64,000 nt of DNA from Spirochaetales bacterium (lineage in GTDB: Bacteria; Spirochaetota; Spirochaetia; CADAEX01): contig JACKPD010000003.1 of NCBI GenBank assembly GCA_024233785.1, forward strand, positions 62,001 through 126,000. The letters are read 5' to 3'. The translations under genes were made by a program, and so were the position numbers. Of the stretch, positions 26,495 through 38,300 are shown one piece after another; the first letter of the stretch is position 1, and each line of letters begins with the position of its first letter. The notes under the pieces are model-generated. The model was not told where the DNA came from. It saw nothing but the letters and a program-made list of their open reading frames with translations, and searched no databases.

Positions 26495-27043
26495 CTATTT
26501 CCTGAACGGCATTCCTAATTTTTTTAACAAACTTCTTGCTTCCTGATCACTTTTTGACGAAGTAACAATCGCAATATTAAGCCCGCTAACTCTTTCAATT
26601 TTATCATAATCTATCTCAGGAAATATTATCTGTTCCTTTATACCGATAGAGTAATTACCATGACCGTCAAAGGCATTGGGGTTAACCCCCCTGAAGTCTT
26701 TTACACGGGGAAGAGCAACATTGATAAACCTTTCAAGAAATTCCCACATTTGATTTTTTCGCAGTGTTACTTTAGCGCCGATCTCATAACCTTCTCTAAG
26801 TTTGAAATTAGCGATAGATTTTCTTGCTTTTGTCTTTATGGCTTTCTGCCCGGTTATAAGAGAAAGCTCCTGTAATGCAGCTTCAAGAAGTTTTTTATTT
26901 GTCAATGCTTCTCCGCACCCTACACTTACAATTACTTTTTCCAGCCTGGGAACCTGCATGATTGACTTATAACCGAATTCATCAAATAATTCTTTTTTGA
27001 TTTCGCTATATCTGGTTTTAAGATTTGGCTCTTTCTTACTCAT
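26495..27043 (-). CDS. rplE: Ribosomal protein uL5
   Basis: 5S rRNA-binding protein forming bridge B1b. The start is set at ATG 27043 ([12 protein letters not shown]), which overlaps the rplX stop as TAATG; an upstream in-frame start would extend into rplX. The resulting 182 residues contain [28 protein letters not shown] and a standard C-terminus. Confidence 0.96.
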   Translation of the reverse strand: MSKKEPNLKTRYSEIKKELFDEFGYKSIMQVPRLEKVIVSVGCGEALTNKKLLEAALQELSLITGQKAIKTKARKSIANFKLREGYEIGAKVTLRKNQMWEFLERFINVALPRVKDFRGVNPNAFDGHGNYSIGIKEQIIFPEIDYDKIERVSGLNIAIVTSSKSDQEARSLLKKLGMPFRK

Positions 27044-27360
27044 TACAGTACTTCCCCGCATTTTTTGCATTTTCTGACCTTATTATCACCGGAAATCTCT
27101 ACCCCAATCCTGGTCGGTCCGCATTTTTTACAAACAATCATGACATTTGAAATATCAATTGGTGCTTCAATCTCGACAATGCCGCCTTTTTCTCCCTGTT
27201 TCCTGGGTTTTTTGGCTTTTTTTATCATGTTAAGACCTGAAACAATGACCCGGCCTTTAATTCTGTCAATTCTGACAATTTTCCCGGACTTTCCTTTTTC
27301 TTTTCCTGTAACAATTTTTACAAGATCATCTTTTTTAAGCTTGTACTTAACCTTTTCCAT
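27043..27360 (-). CDS. rplX: Ribosomal protein uL24
   Basis: Assembly-initiator protein of the 50S with a KOW motif ([20 protein letters not shown]). ATG 27360 is preferred to TTG 27366 because AAAGGA then lies 8 nt upstream; this gives 105 residues. The C-terminus has a CxxC pair (CKKCG, twice), a putative zinc site found in many uL24 proteins. Confidence 0.95.
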   Translation of the reverse strand: MEKVKYKLKKDDLVKIVTGKEKGKSGKIVRIDRIKGRVIVSGLNMIKKAKKPRKQGEKGGIVEIEAPIDISNVMIVCKKCGPTRIGVEISGDNKVRKCKKCGEVL

Positions 27361-27372
27361 AATCAAAATCCT

Positions 27373-27741
27373 TTAAAGAACTTCTGGAGCCAGAGATATA
27401 ATCTTCATGTGATTCCCATCTCTCAGTTCCCTTGCGACAGGCCCGAATATTCTTTTTCCACGCGGGTTCATTGCCTGATCAAGTATTACGCAGGCATTGT
27501 CATCGAATCTTATATATGTCCCGTCTGCCCTTCTAACTTTATTTGTAGTTCGGACAATAATTGCCTTATGAACCTCGCCTTTTTTAACAGGCGCATTCGG
27601 AATAGCATTTTTTACTGCAACTACAATTATATCACCAATTGCTGCACTTCTTTTTTTGCTTCCGCCAAGTACTTTAATGCACTGCACTACCTTGGCACCG
27701 CTGTTGTCTGCAACATTAAGATATGTCTGCATCTGTATCAT
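27373..27741 (-). CDS. rplN: Ribosomal protein uL14
   Basis: 50S protein at the subunit interface. The 122 residues show [20 protein letters not shown] and [20 protein letters not shown], both signatures of the family. A 55-nt gap to rpsQ upstream is the largest spacer within the S10-spc part. Confidence 0.97.
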   Translation of the reverse strand: MIQMQTYLNVADNSGAKVVQCIKVLGGSKKRSAAIGDIIVVAVKNAIPNAPVKKGEVHKAIIVRTTNKVRRADGTYIRFDDNACVILDQAMNPRGKRIFGPVARELRDGNHMKIISLAPEVL

Positions 27742-27796
27742 ATCTTTTCAACTCCTTCCAGCTTCACAGTTTCATCTCCAACTAAATCTCATTTTA

Positions 27797-28069
27797 TTAT
27801 TTAGCTTTTTCAACAATTTCCAGAAGCTGCCAGCATTTTTCCCTGCTAATAGGCCTTGACTGGATTATCTTCACTTTATCACCGGCTTTGGCATCATTAT
27901 TTTCATCATGTGCTTTGACCTTTTTTGTACTGATTACATATTTCTTGTACAGTCTGTGAAGTTTTCTTTTTTCAATCGCAACAACTATTGTCTTGGCCAT
28001 TTTATCGCTGACAACAATACCGCTGTATATTTTTTTTCCTACTATCCTTTTTTCCTGGGTGTTTTCCAC
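27797..28069 (-). CDS. rpsQ: Ribosomal protein uS17
   Basis: 16S rRNA-binding OB-fold protein of 90 residues, with [41 protein letters not shown] and [20 protein letters not shown]. It is last gene of the S10 operon segment. Confidence 0.96.
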   Translation of the reverse strand: MENTQEKRIVGKKIYSGIVVSDKMAKTIVVAIEKRKLHRLYKKYVISTKKVKAHDENNDAKAGDKVKIIQSRPISREKCWQLLEIVEKAK

Positions 28070-28078
28070 TTTGATCTC

Positions 28079-28279
28079 CTAACCTTTTCTTATTCCAAGA
28101 TCATTTTCATGAATTAATGTCTTGAGCCGAGCAATATTTCTTCTTAATGTTCTTTTCTCAAGCGGATTTTCAACATGTCCCAGCACTGCCTTAAATCTTA
28201 AATCCATATACTTCTTTTTAAGCTCATCATGTTTAGAATGAAGCTCTTCAAACGTTAAATCTCTAAAATTATCCTTCAT
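28079..28279 (-). CDS. rpmC: Ribosomal protein uL29
   Basis: Helical 66-residue protein at the tunnel exit, with NFRDLTFEELHSKHDELKKK and the C-terminal PLEKRTLRRNIARLKTLIHE. It lies 3 nt after rplP and 9 nt before rpsQ. Confidence 0.95.
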   Translation of the reverse strand: MKDNFRDLTFEELHSKHDELKKKYMDLRFKAVLGHVENPLEKRTLRRNIARLKTLIHENDLGIRKG

Positions 28280-28282
28280 ACC

Positions 28283-28705
28283 CTACTCCAGCTCTCTTCT
28301 TGCAACAAATCTTGTTTTTATTGGCAGTTTGCTGCCGGCAAGTTCCATTGCTTCTACTGCAAGCTCCCTGGTTACCCCTGCCATTTCAAACATAACAGTT
28401 CCAGGCTTTACAACAGCTACCCAGTATTCCGGATTACCTTTACCTTTACCCATTCTTGTTTCAGCAGGTTTTTTTGTAAAAGGCATGTCAGGAAAAATCC
28501 TGATCCAGACCTTTCCGCCTCTTTTAATTTTTCTGGTCATGGCAATTCTCGCTGCCTCAATCTGCCTGTTTGTTATCCATTTTGGTTCAATTGCAACAAG
28601 GCCGAAGTCCCCGAAAGCAATTGTATTTTTTCTTGAGGCTGCAACAAAAAGAGTTTTGATGCTGCGCATCTTTTTTCTGAATTTTGTTCTCTTTGGACTA
28701 AGCAT
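28283..28705 (-). CDS. rplP: Ribosomal protein uL16
   Basis: 50S protein next to the A-site tRNA. The 140 residues show [65 protein letters not shown] and a conserved C-terminus. Confidence 0.97.
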   Translation of the reverse strand: MLSPKRTKFRKKMRSIKTLFVAASRKNTIAFGDFGLVAIEPKWITNRQIEAARIAMTRKIKRGGKVWIRIFPDMPFTKKPAETRMGKGKGNPEYWVAVVKPGTVMFEMAGVTRELAVEAMELAGSKLPIKTRFVARRELE

Positions 28706-28719
28706 CTCAACATCACTCC

Positions 28720-29415
28720 TTAATTAATACCGGCTTTCTTTCTTTTTTTAACCAATACACCAGCATCATCTTTCATATCACGTTTATAAACTTCTCCATG
28801 AAAGACCCAGACTTTAACACCAATCGCTCCGAATGTTGTAAATGCCTCAGAAAAACCGTAATCAATATTTGCCCTGAATGTATGAAGAGGGACACGGCCT
28901 TCTTTATACTGCTGCACTCTTGCCATTTCAGCGCCGGCAAGTCTGCCTGCGATCCTGATTTTTATACCCTGAGCACCGCCTCTCATCGCATTATTCACTG
29001 CTGTTTTCAGAACTTTCCTGAACGAACCTTTTGATTTAAGCTGCTTGGCAATATTCTCGGATATTATCTGCGCGTTAATCTCAGGTTTTTTAAGCTCCTT
29101 GATTTTAAGCTGAATTTTCTTTCCAGCTTCTTTCTGCAGTCTTTCACCGATTTTCTCAATTGTTGCGCCTTTTGTCCCAATCAGTATTCCGGGCCTTGAG
29201 CTTTCTATTACTACAGTAATACGCTGCGGCTGCCTGACAATTTCAACATTCGCAATTTCAGCGCCCTTTGTTTCAGGACAATTCTTTAAAACTTTTCTAA
29301 GGCGAAGGTCTTCATGAAGTGTATTTGCGTATTCCCTGGGATCCACATACCATTTCGACTTCCATGTTTTATTGATTCCAAGCCTTAAACCTATCGGATT
29401 AACTTTCTGTCCCAA
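28720..29415 (-). CDS. rpsC: Ribosomal protein uS3
   Basis: Head protein lining the mRNA entry tunnel. The 231 residues contain the N-terminal [20 protein letters not shown], a KH domain with [20 protein letters not shown], and the C-terminal [20 protein letters not shown]. It lies 4 nt after rplV. Confidence 0.97.
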   Translation of the reverse strand: MGQKVNPIGLRLGINKTWKSKWYVDPREYANTLHEDLRLRKVLKNCPETKGAEIANVEIVRQPQRITVVIESSRPGILIGTKGATIEKIGERLQKEAGKKIQLKIKELKKPEINAQIISENIAKQLKSKGSFRKVLKTAVNNAMRGGAQGIKIRIAGRLAGAEMARVQQYKEGRVPLHTFRANIDYGFSEAFTTFGAIGVKVWVFHGEVYKRDMKDDAGVLVKKRKKAGIN

Positions 29416-29419
29416 CTTC

Positions 29420-29782
29420 TTATTCCCCCATCTCTGCTATTTCATCTACAACAACAGATATATGACTCATCCTTTTCAAAAGAATGTCTCTTTTTCCTCT
29501 TGCTCTTGCCCATAGCCTTTTAAGGCGGGGACCGTCGCTTACCTGAAGTTCTTTTATATAAAGCATTTCTTCATCAAGTTTTTTGTTTTGAAAAAGCGCA
29601 TTTGCTGCAGCTGATTGAATAACTTTTTTAAGAATTCTCGCGCCCTTGTTAGGTATGGCATCAAGCACTGCCAGAGCCTGAGGATACGGACTTCTTCTAA
29701 CCAAATCTGCAACAGGTCTGACTTTTCTGGGTGAAATCATCAGATACCTGGCTACAGCTTTATATCCTTTCTTAGCTTCCAT
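29420..29782 (-). CDS. rplV: Ribosomal protein uL22
   Basis: Its beta-hairpin lines the exit tunnel. ATG 29782 is preferred to an in-frame TTG six bases upstream, giving 120 residues. Signatures are ARYLMISPRKVRPVADLVR, LKKVIQSAAANA and the C-terminal RARGKRDILLKRMSHISVVV. The macrolide-relevant hairpin shows no obvious insertion or deletion. Confidence 0.96.
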   Translation of the reverse strand: MEAKKGYKAVARYLMISPRKVRPVADLVRRSPYPQALAVLDAIPNKGARILKKVIQSAAANALFQNKKLDEEMLYIKELQVSDGPRLKRLWARARGKRDILLKRMSHISVVVDEIAEMGE

Positions 29783-29808
29783 AATCAAACACCTATCTCC
29801 TTATATTC

Positions 29809-30087
29809 CTATTTCTTGGCTTTTTTATCAGAGCTTGAATGGCCTCTGTAAAATCTTGTAGGTGCAAATTCGCCTAATTTATGCCCAACAAGGTTCTCTG
29901 TAACATATACAGGTACCCATGTTTTTCCGTTGTATACAGAAATAGTAAACCCAACCATCTCAGGTATGACTGTGGAACATCTGGAATAAGATTTAATCAT
30001 CTTTCTGTCTGCAGATTTCCCCATTTCAACTACTCTTTTATAGAGTTTCTTTTCTATGAACGGTCCTTTTTTTATCGATCTAGACAC
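29809..30087 (-). CDS. rpsS: Ribosomal protein uS19
   Basis: 30S head protein of 92 residues: [25 protein letters not shown]-like region replaced by [19 protein letters not shown], then [20 protein letters not shown] and [13 protein letters not shown]. It lies 9 nt after rplB. Confidence 0.97.
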   Translation of the reverse strand: MSRSIKKGPFIEKKLYKRVVEMGKSADRKMIKSYSRCSTVIPEMVGFTISVYNGKTWVPVYVTENLVGHKLGEFAPTRFYRGHSSSDKKAKK

Positions 30088-30096
30088 AACTATCTC

Positions 30097-30921
30097 CTAC
30101 TTTCGTCTTTTTACTATAAATTTACTGGATAGCTTTCTCTTGTTTCTTGTTTTAAACCCTTTAGTCGGCTTACCCCATGGTGTTACAGGATGTCTTCCGC
30201 CGGAAGTTCTTCCTTCACCGCCTCCATGAGGATGATCATGAGGATTCATTACAACACCTCTAACCTTGGGTCTTTTACCAAGCCACCTGGTCCTGCCTGC
30301 CTTTCCTATTGAAACGTTCATGTGGTCTTCATTACCCACTATGCCTATTGTTGCACAGCATTTATTAAAAACCATCCGCATCTCACCGGAAGGAAGCCTT
30401 ACCGTAACATAGTCGCCTTCTTTGGCAACTACCACAGCACTGGTCCCTGCAGATCTTACAAGCTGACCGCCCCTTCCAAGCTGAAGCTCCAGATTATGTA
30501 CTTCAATTCCAAGCGGTATATATTCAAGAGGAAGCGAATTACCCGACTTCAGGGGAGCGCCTTCTCCGCTTTGAACGAATTCTCCAACAAGCAGACCTTT
30601 TGGAGCAAGTATGTATCTTTTCTCTCCATCGACATAATTTATCAGCGCTATATTGGCACTTCTGTTAGGATCGTACTCAATCTGCGCTACTTTTCCGGGC
30701 ACACCTGACTTATCTCTTTTAAAATCTATAAGCCGGTACTTTTGTTTATGTCCTCCGCCTTTTCTTCTAACACTTATTCTGCCGCCGGCGCCTCTGCCGG
30801 CCTTAAATCCAAAACCTTCTGTAAGACTTTTCTCAGGTCTGTCACAGGTAATGTCTTTTTTATCAAGTGTTGTTTTCATTCGCAAACCCGGCGTATTGGG
30901 TTTATACTTTTTAATGCCCAC
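30097..30921 (-). CDS. rplB: Ribosomal protein uL2
   Basis: Core 50S protein needed for peptidyl transferase. The 274 residues include [34 protein letters not shown] and the C-terminal [20 protein letters not shown] with the conserved His residue. Confidence 0.98.
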   Translation of the reverse strand: MGIKKYKPNTPGLRMKTTLDKKDITCDRPEKSLTEGFGFKAGRGAGGRISVRRKGGGHKQKYRLIDFKRDKSGVPGKVAQIEYDPNRSANIALINYVDGEKRYILAPKGLLVGEFVQSGEGAPLKSGNSLPLEYIPLGIEVHNLELQLGRGGQLVRSAGTSAVVVAKEGDYVTVRLPSGEMRMVFNKCCATIGIVGNEDHMNVSIGKAGRTRWLGKRPKVRGVVMNPHDHPHGGGEGRTSGGRHPVTPWGKPTKGFKTRNKRKLSSKFIVKRRK

Positions 30922-30938
30922 CTATCAGCCCCCTATCC

Positions 30939-31241
30939 TCAAACACCTTCAAAAATATTAATTTTTTCACCCGGTGATAATGTTACAACTGCTTTTTTCC
31001 AGGCAGCTTTCTGTCCTTCCCGGTTACCGGACTTAGTCCTGGTAGTTTTTGTTTTGCTTTTAACCCATGCAATATTGCAGGAGACAGGTTTTACATCAAA
31101 TATTTTCCTGACCGCATCCATTACCTGCAATTTATTTGCTGATGGTAAAACCCTGAATACATATTTAATGTTTTTTTCTTCCCGCATTCCGTTTGTTTTT
31201 TCTGTCACAACCGGCTCTATTAAAACTCTTTCTATATCCAT
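30939..31241 (-). CDS. rplW: Ribosomal protein uL23
   Basis: Tunnel-exit protein that docks SRP and trigger factor. ATG 31241 overlaps the rplD stop as TGATG, giving 100 residues. It shows VLIEPVVTEKTNGMREEKNI, YVFRVLPSANKLQVMDAVRK and an Arg/Lys-rich loop. Confidence 0.95.
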   Translation of the reverse strand: MDIERVLIEPVVTEKTNGMREEKNIKYVFRVLPSANKLQVMDAVRKIFDVKPVSCNIAWVKSKTKTTRTKSGNREGQKAAWKKAVVTLSPGEKINIFEGV

Positions 31242-31879
31242 CACACTACCTCTTGCTTTCCACCGTAGAAATCATTGAGCTTTTCAGCAGCTGATTCCAG
31301 AAGCAGAATGTTTTTCCCGTAAAACAGATCATGAGCCCTGAGTCTGTTATATGAAAGAAAAGAAACCCAAGGGATATTTCTTCCTGCTCTTTTAATCATG
31401 TTATCATCATCTTTGAGAACTATTACAGTTCTTTCCGGTTTTACAAGATTGGCAAGTATTGAAGTTATATCGGAAGTTTTACCGCTTTCAATTGTGAAAT
31501 CTTCAACAATTTTCAAATTGTTATTTTTGTTTTTAAGGCTTAAAATTGATTTTAAAGCAAGTTTTTTCATGTTTTTCGGCATTTTAAAACCGTAGTCCTT
31601 TGGTTTTGGACCAAAAACTATACCGCCGCCTACCCATACAGGACTTCTCTTATGCCCTGATCTTGCTCTTCCAGTACCTTTCTGACTCCACGGTTTGGCC
31701 CCGCTTCCCTTGACTTCGCTTCTGCCCTTTGTACAGGCAGTGCCAACTCTCATGTTAGCCAGCTCATTATTAATCGCGTAATATATTGTACCTTCACTGA
31801 TATCACAATTAAAAACGGAGTCTTTAAGTTCTACTGTTTTTATCTCTTCGCCTTTTATCGAAAAGACCTTAGCTTCCAT
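31241..31879 (-). CDS. rplD: Ribosomal protein uL4
   Basis: 50S protein whose loop reaches the exit tunnel; in E. coli it also represses the S10 operon. The 212 residues contain AKPWSQKGTGRARSGHKRSP and VWVGGGIVFGPKPKDYGFKM, the conserved tunnel loop. It lies 13 nt after rplC. Confidence 0.97.
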   Translation of the reverse strand: MEAKVFSIKGEEIKTVELKDSVFNCDISEGTIYYAINNELANMRVGTACTKGRSEVKGSGAKPWSQKGTGRARSGHKRSPVWVGGGIVFGPKPKDYGFKMPKNMKKLALKSILSLKNKNNNLKIVEDFTIESGKTSDITSILANLVKPERTVIVLKDDDNMIKRAGRNIPWVSFLSYNRLRAHDLFYGKNILLLESAAEKLNDFYGGKQEVV

Positions 31880-31892
31880 TTGTTTCCTCTGC

Positions 31893-32510
31893 CTATTTTA
31901 TTGATTTACGTACTGTAAGAATACCTTTATTAACACCGGGAACAGATCCCGCTACCAATAAAACCTTATTCTCAGTATCTACTTTTACAACTTTCAGGTT
32001 CTGAACCGTAACCCTGTCAGCGCCCATCCGGCCGGCCATTTTAACGTTCTTGAACGTTCTTGAAGGATATGACGCCTGTCCGGTTGATCCGCCTTCCCTG
32101 TGAAATTTTGAACCGTGAGTTACTCTGCCGCCGCCGTAATTATGACGCTTCATAACACCCTGGTAACCTTTACCCTTTGAAACAGCAATTACATCGACAG
32201 AATCAATGTCATTGAATATTTCAATTCCAATTTTGTCACCGGCCTTGCATTCAAGTTCAAAATCTCTCATTTCCTTGAGATACTTTTTAGGTTCCTTGTC
32301 TTCGCCGAATTGTCCGAGAACAGGCTTAAGCATCCTGCTCTTTTTAACTTCGCCGTAACCAAGGACAACCGAGTTGTAGCCGTTTTTTTCGGCTGTTCTC
32401 TGCTCTACCACAAGATTCTCATCTATCTTAATAACTGTTACAGGTGTAAGTACACCTTTCTCATCAAAAACCTGAGTCATGCCTATTTTCTCAGCTATCA
32501 CCGCAACCAT
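31893..32510 (-). CDS. rplC: Ribosomal protein uL3
   Basis: Early-assembly 50S protein. The 205 residues begin [19 protein letters not shown] and contain [20 protein letters not shown] and [19 protein letters not shown]. It lies 16 nt after rpsJ. Confidence 0.97.
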   Translation of the reverse strand: MVAVIAEKIGMTQVFDEKGVLTPVTVIKIDENLVVEQRTAEKNGYNSVVLGYGEVKKSRMLKPVLGQFGEDKEPKKYLKEMRDFELECKAGDKIGIEIFNDIDSVDVIAVSKGKGYQGVMKRHNYGGGRVTHGSKFHREGGSTGQASYPSRTFKNVKMAGRMGADRVTVQNLKVVKVDTENKVLLVAGSVPGVNKGILTVRKSIK

Positions 32511-32526
32511 CTTTTACCCCAAAACC

Positions 32527-32835
32527 TTACTGTTTTATTTCAACATCAACACCTGCCGGAAGCTCAAGTTTCATTAAAGCATCCATAACCGCTGGTGTCG
32601 GTTCAAGTATATCAATCAACCGTTTGTGTGTTCTCATTTCAAACTGTTCTCTTGACTTTTTATTAACAAACGGCGACTTAAGAACTGTATATTTGCTGAT
32701 CTTCGTAGGCAGCGGTATAGGACCTGCAACCTTTGATCCGGCCTTCACAACAGTCTGAACTATCGATTTTGCACTCTGATCAATCAATTCAATATCAAAA
32801 CCCCTAAGCCTCACTCTGATGCGTTCCTCAGCCAT
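32527..32835 (-). CDS. rpsJ: Ribosomal protein uS10
   Basis: 30S head protein, which also partners NusB in antitermination. ATG 32835 is chosen because an excellent GGAGGA ribosome-binding site lies just upstream and the protein then begins [20 protein letters not shown] with 102 residues; a longer frame to 32883 would run to the tuf stop. It contains [20 protein letters not shown] and [12 protein letters not shown]. Confidence 0.97.
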   Translation of the reverse strand: MAEERIRVRLRGFDIELIDQSAKSIVQTVVKAGSKVAGPIPLPTKISKYTVLKSPFVNKKSREQFEMRTHKRLIDILEPTPAVMDALMKLELPAGVDVEIKQ

Positions 32836-32882
32836 TTCTCCTCCTGAAAAAATTGCCCCCCGCCTGGCAGAGGGCATATCCA

Positions 32883-34067
32883 TTACTCAGCAACATCTAT
32901 TACCTGGCCGGAAGCAACTGTTCTGCCCCCTTCCCTGATTGCAAATCTCAAACCTTTATCCATTGCTATAGGATAGATAAGTTCAACATCGAGTTCTGTG
33001 TTATCTCCAGGCATTACCATCTGCTTATCAGCAGGAAGAGTTACTGAACCTGTAATATCAGTTGTTCTGAAATAAAACTGAGGTCTGTATCCTGTAAAGA
33101 ACGGATTGTGTCTTCCGCCTTCTTCCTTTGTAAGACAATAAATTGTGCCTTTGAATTTATTATGCGGTTTAATTGTTCCCGGTTTAGCAAGTACCTGACC
33201 TCTTTCAACTTCTTTCTTGTCAATACCCCTTAAGAGAGCGCCGATATTATCACCAGCTTCTCCCTGGTCAAGAATCTTGTTGAACATTTCAACACCGGTA
33301 CAAACTGTTTTTTTGGTATCTTTGATACCTACGATTTCAATTTCATCGCCTACTTTTACAATACCTCTTTCAATTCTTCCTGTAACAACTGTTCCTCTAC
33401 CCTGGATTGAGAATACATCCTCAACCGGCATAAGGTAAGGTTTATCTACAGCTCTTTCAGGTATCGGGAAGTAAGAATCCATTGCATCAAGCAGTTCCTG
33501 TACACATTTTGTAGCTTCAGGATCTGTAGGATTTGTCATAGCCTGAAAAGCAGAACCTTTTATAATAGGACAATTGGGATCAAATCCGTATGATTCAAGA
33601 AGTTCCTGAACCTCAACTTCTACAAGCTCTACAAGCTCAGGATCGGCAAGATCCATTTTGTTAAGAAATACTATCAGCTTGGGAACGCCTACCTGTCTTG
33701 CAAGAAGGATGTGCTCTCTGGTCTGGGGTTCCGGACCTGAATCTGCAGCAACAAGAATTACCGCTCCATCCATCTGGGCTGCGCCCGTAATCATATTTTT
33801 TATATAGTCAGCATGTCCCGGACAGTCTACATGTGCGTAATGCCTTTTGTCTGATGAATATTCAATATGCCTTGTGTTAATTGTAATACCACGCGCTTTT
33901 TCTTCCGGTGCATTATCAATATCATCATAATTCATGATCTTTCCGCCATTTTTTGCTGAACAATACATTGATATGGCAGCAGTAAGTGTTGTTTTACCGT
34001 GGTCTACATGTCCAATTGTACCAACATTGATATGCGGTTTAGACCTTTCGAACTTTTCTTTAGCCAT
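32883..34067 (-). CDS. tuf: Elongation factor Tu
   Basis: GTPase that brings aminoacyl-tRNA to the ribosome. The 394 residues show [14 protein letters not shown] (P-loop), [11 protein letters not shown] (switch I), [12 protein letters not shown] (switch II), NKMDLAD, and domain 2/3 motifs such as [13 protein letters not shown] and [16 protein letters not shown] 34067 follows AAAGGAGAAACTG. It lies 47 nt upstream of rpsJ, and 317 non-coding nt separate it from rpsG. fusA, which usually lies between rpsG and tuf, is missing here. Confidence 0.98.
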   Translation of the reverse strand: MAKEKFERSKPHINVGTIGHVDHGKTTLTAAISMYCSAKNGGKIMNYDDIDNAPEEKARGITINTRHIEYSSDKRHYAHVDCPGHADYIKNMITGAAQMDGAVILVAADSGPEPQTREHILLARQVGVPKLIVFLNKMDLADPELVELVEVEVQELLESYGFDPNCPIIKGSAFQAMTNPTDPEATKCVQELLDAMDSYFPIPERAVDKPYLMPVEDVFSIQGRGTVVTGRIERGIVKVGDEIEIVGIKDTKKTVCTGVEMFNKILDQGEAGDNIGALLRGIDKKEVERGQVLAKPGTIKPHNKFKGTIYCLTKEEGGRHNPFFTGYRPQFYFRTTDITGSVTLPADKQMVMPGDNTELDVELIYPIAMDKGLRFAIREGGRTVASGQVIDVAE

Positions 34068-34384
34068 CAGTTTCTCCTTTAAATTACATTCCTTATAATT
34101 TTATAATCCTGCGGCCGCGCATTCCGGGCCAACTGCCCATATGAATATGCTGCCGTACATTCTCGAGGTAAAATGATGATGATCTTACTATTCCTTAACT
34201 TATAAAAATTAACAGATTAGCAGTTCCACCACCTTACCACCCTTATAACGAGATATGGCTTTCAGCCGCCGTATCTCACAGAGTGATTGGTTTGGCTAAA
34301 ACCAATTCACAATACAGATTAAATACAATTAACACAAGATGATAATTTATTCAAGCTCTCAAGAGGGTATGAATAATTATATAT
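34068..34384. promoter_or_regulatory. Structured 317-nt spacer between rpsG and tuf
   Basis: No gene is visible. On the minus (tuf) strand there are two adjacent hairpins: a long stem built from GTGATTGGTTT (34283-34293) against AAACCAATTCAC (34299-34310), and a second stem from GAGATATGGC (34250-34259) against GCCGTATCTC (34268-34277) with one G-T pair. Neither is followed directly by a T run, so they do not look like simple terminators. A weak promoter candidate (TTGTGT, 17 nt, TATTGT) lies immediately upstream of the first hairpin. A long structured tuf leader with its own promoter is the likeliest reading. Confidence 0.5.
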
Positions 34385-34855
34385 TTACCATCTGTAATGG
34401 GAGAATGCCTTGTTGGCTTCTGCCATTCTGTGTGTATCTTCTTTTTTCTTGAATGCTGTTCCTGTTGAGTTGAATGCGTCAAAAAACTCAGCACCAAGTT
34501 TTTCTCCCATTGTTCTTCCGCTTCTTGATCTGGCGGCGGTTATAATCCATCTTGTCGCAAGCGCATCCCTTCTCGAGTCCCTGATTTCAACAGGCACCTG
34601 ATAGGTTGAACCCCCGACTCTTCTCGATTTTACTTCAACCAATGGCTTGATTTTTTCCATGGCTTCTGTAAACGCTTCAACAGCATCTTTCTGAGTCTTA
34701 CTGCTTAACATCTCAAGCGCATCATACATGATTCGTGTACTTACAGATTTCTTTCCGTCAAGCATCATCCGTGCAATAAACTTGGATATTGCCGTGCTCC
34801 CGTATTTCGGATCAGGAACAATTAATGTTCTTACTTTTACACCTTTTCTAGACAT
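34385..34855 (-). CDS. rpsG: Ribosomal protein uS7
   Basis: Primary assembly protein of the 30S head. The 156 residues contain [57 protein letters not shown] and [16 protein letters not shown]. It lies 14 nt after rpsL. Confidence 0.97.
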   Translation of the reverse strand: MSRKGVKVRTLIVPDPKYGSTAISKFIARMMLDGKKSVSTRIMYDALEMLSSKTQKDAVEAFTEAMEKIKPLVEVKSRRVGGSTYQVPVEIRDSRRDALATRWIITAARSRSGRTMGEKLGAEFFDAFNSTGTAFKKKEDTHRMAEANKAFSHYRW

Positions 34856-34869
34856 ACATCAAACCCCTG

Positions 34870-35244
34870 TCAAGCTTTCGGCTTTTTTGTACCATATTTG
34901 GATCTTGATCTTTTCCGATCTTCAACACCAAGGGTATCTTTAGCACCCCTTACAATATGATATCTTACACCAGGAAGGTCTTTTACCCTTCCCCCTCTTA
35001 AAAGTATTACCGAGTGTTCCTGCAGGTTGTGTCCAATACCCGGAATATAAGCGGTAACCTCAATACCATTCGACAATCTGACCCTTGCTACTTTTCTTAA
35101 CGCTGAATTAGGTTTTTTTGGCGTTACCGTCATAACCCTTGTACAGACTCCCCTTTTCTGGGGACAGCTTTCAAGTGCAGGAGATTTTGTCTTTTTAAGT
35201 ATCTGCTTTCTACCTTTTCTGATTAACTGATTAATTGTAGGCAT
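34870..35244 (-). CDS. rpsL: Ribosomal protein uS12
   Basis: Decoding-centre protein. The 124 residues begin [20 protein letters not shown]. The streptomycin-determining lysines are wild type, in [20 protein letters not shown] and [13 protein letters not shown]. It lies 144 nt after rpoC; a weak possible promoter in that gap (TTGACT, 17 nt, TAACCT) is noted but not scored separately. Confidence 0.97.
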   Translation of the reverse strand: MPTINQLIRKGRKQILKKTKSPALESCPQKRGVCTRVMTVTPKKPNSALRKVARVRLSNGIEVTAYIPGIGHNLQEHSVILLRGGRVKDLPGVRYHIVRGAKDTLGVEDRKRSRSKYGTKKPKA

Positions 35245-35388
35245 TTACCCAATTATCTCCTAGTAAAATTTTATCTGGCAGTAATTTATAGTCTGCCAAT
35301 ATTCTCAGTGAATGAAGGTTAACAACCCCATTCAAAAAAGTCAATAGCGCTGAACAGCACAAATTGAGAGCCTTTTGCCTTCACGGCA

Positions 35389-38300
35389 TCAGTCAAGCTC
35401 ATCAAGACTATGCTGTTTCGGCTGCATCGAAGCAGCTTCGAGTTCTTCCTTCTTTCTTGCCTCAAGAATCGTTTGTATTGAAGCATCAATATCTTCATTG
35501 CTTTCATCAAAAAGCTTGATATTTTTATATATTTTCTGCCCTGTTCCTGCCGGAATCAGATGCCCGATAATGATATTTTCCTTAAGTCCCCGCAGGTTAT
35601 CAATTTTTCCCGCAATTGCAGCATTCGTAAGAACTCTTGTAGTTTCCTGAAATGATGCAGCGGAAAGGAACGAATCAATATTCAGGGAGGCCCTTGTGAT
35701 ACCGAGAAGAAGCGGTTTTGCTATCGCGGACTCACCACCTTCCCTGATTACCTTTGCATTCTCCTCATGGAATCTGTACTTATCTACCTGGTGGCCCTGG
35801 ATAAAGGTTGTGTCCCCCACATGGCTTATCTCAACCTTTCTCATCATCTGCCTTACAATGACTCCAATGTGTTTGTCATTTATATGAACACCCTGAAGCC
35901 TGTAAACTTCCTGTATTTCATTCATAAGGAACCGCTGAAGGGCATTTTCACCAAGGATATCAAGAATATCATGCGGGTCGTTGTCTCCCTCGCTCAAAGG
36001 CTCCCCTGCCTCAACAAGGTCCCCGTCTCTTACAAGGAGGTGCTTACCCATCGGGACAAGATGTTTAAAATCAATACCCCTGTCATCAGTGATAATTATA
36101 AGACGCTTTCCCTTGATAATACCGCCGAACTTTACTTTTCCCGATATCTGCGAGAGAACAGCAATGCTCTTGGGTTTTCTTGCCTCAAAGAGTTCTCCTA
36201 CACGCGGAAGACCGCCTGTAATATCTCTTGTTTTGACACTTTCCTTGAGCAGCTTCGCAAGGATCTTACCGGCGCTTATCCTTGCCCCGTCATCAACATT
36301 TATATATGACCCTCCGGGCAGATAGTATGTTGCAAGCTCATTATCATCATTGTCAGCCAGGACAATTCTGGGCTGCAGTGTTTCCAGCGTGTATTCAGTT
36401 ATCTTCTTCTCAATATTACCTGTATCCTCGTTGATTTCCTCTTTTAGAGTTGTTCCGAGAATTATATCGTGATACCTTACAACACCTGAAAATTCCGCAA
36501 TAATAGGTTCTGAAAACGGGTCAAAACGGGCAATTGACGATTCAGCAGGAACAACATCCCCTTCCTTTACAAGAAGTTCTGCCCCGTTTCTGATTTCCAC
36601 CTTCTGTTCCTGTGAGATCAGATAAAGATTTTTATCGATTATTGCAACATAGGCAATTTCATCTGACAATATTTCTTCTTTGCCTCTTTTTATGACCGGG
36701 TTGCCGGCAATAACCTTACCGCCCTCTTCTACAAGTATTTTATCTCCCTGTTTGATTTCTATTTTTCCAAGGATCTTGCTGACCTGTATAAACCCCTTTC
36801 TTGTAAAAAGGACATCTTTGTTGTCAAGCTCGACAGTATTTCCCGTGATTTTTCTTATAAGAACAGGATATTTCAAATAAACACGGTTTTCTTCACTCGC
36901 TTTGGTTGCCGCCCCGCCGATATGGAATGTTCTCATTGTAAGCTGGGTTCCTGGCTGTCCGATAGACTGGGCTGCGATTATTCCCACTGCCTCTCCGATT
37001 TCGACACCTTTGTTTGTAGCGAGGTTTCTGCCGTAACACTTCTGACAGACTCCGAATTTGGAATCACAGGTCAGAACGCTTCTGATCCTTACATGTTCGA
37101 TTCCTGATTCTTCAATTATTGTGGCAAGTTCATCTGATATTTCTTCATTTACATCAACAAGTATCTCACCGGTAATCGGGTGCTTGACCCTTTCCAGTGT
37201 ATATCTTCCCTGGATTCTGTCGGCAAGCGGTTCTACAATCTCCTCGCCATCCTTGAGAGCGCTTATTACAATTCCGTTGATTGTACCGCAGTCTTCTTCG
37301 TTGACTACAACATCCTGCGCTATATCAACAAGCCGTCTTGTAAGATAGCCGGCATCAGCAGTTTTTAGAGCTGTATCTGCAAGGCCTTTTCTGGCGCCGT
37401 TTGTTGAGATAAAGAACTCGATGATTGAAAGCCCTTCCTTGAAGTTCGCCCTGATGGGAAGCTCAATGATATCGCCTGAAGGCTTGGCCATAAGGCCTCT
37501 CATTCCGGCAAGCTGTCTCAGCTGTGTTCTGCTTCCCCTGGCTCCTGAGTTGGCCATCATATAGATCGGGTTAAAACCCTGCCTGTCTTCTTTCAGAGTC
37601 TTCATCAGCACATTGGTAAGATCCTCATTTGTCTTACTCCATACCTCAATAACCCTGTTGTATCTTTCATCCTGTGTAATATGACCCTGAAGATACTGGT
37701 TGTGTATAACTGTTACCTGATTATTGGCATCTTCTATAAGATTTTTCTTTTCAACAGGAATAACTACATCTTCCATACTTATAGTAGAGCCGAATATTGT
37801 AGCATATTTAAAGCCAAGCTTCTTTATTGAATCAAGCATTTTAACTGTTATATATGCTCCATTATCCTTGTAGCACTTGGCAACCATTGCCTTAAGTTCT
37901 TTATCTGTCAGAGGGGCGTTGATGTATTCAATCTCTTCCGGCATTGCTTCATTGAATATCAGCCTTCCGGGGGTTGTTTCAATATATTTCCCGTCAATCT
38001 TTACCTTGCAGACTGCCTGATAATCGAGTGATCTTGCATCAATTGCCATCAGAACTTCTTCAAATGAGTAAAAATATCTCCCTTCTCCCTTTGCGCCCTT
38101 TCTCGCAACTGTAAGATAGTTAATACCGAGAACCATATCGAGCGACGGGAACACAATCGGGCTTCCGTTCGCGGGGTTTAAAAGATTGTTTACAGAAAGC
38201 ATTAAGGTCCAGCATTCAATCTGCGCAGCCTGCGTTAAAGGCACATGGACCGCCATCTGGTCACCGTCAAAGTCGGCGTTATACGCATGACATACAAGAG

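Noticed and set aside
34201..34260. AGGGTGGTAAGGTGG-like sequence in the tuf leader resembling a T-box
   Set aside because: The T-box needs GGGTGGNACCGCG-type sequence pairing with tRNA; here ACC is replaced by AAGG, and no stem I specifier or terminator is seen.
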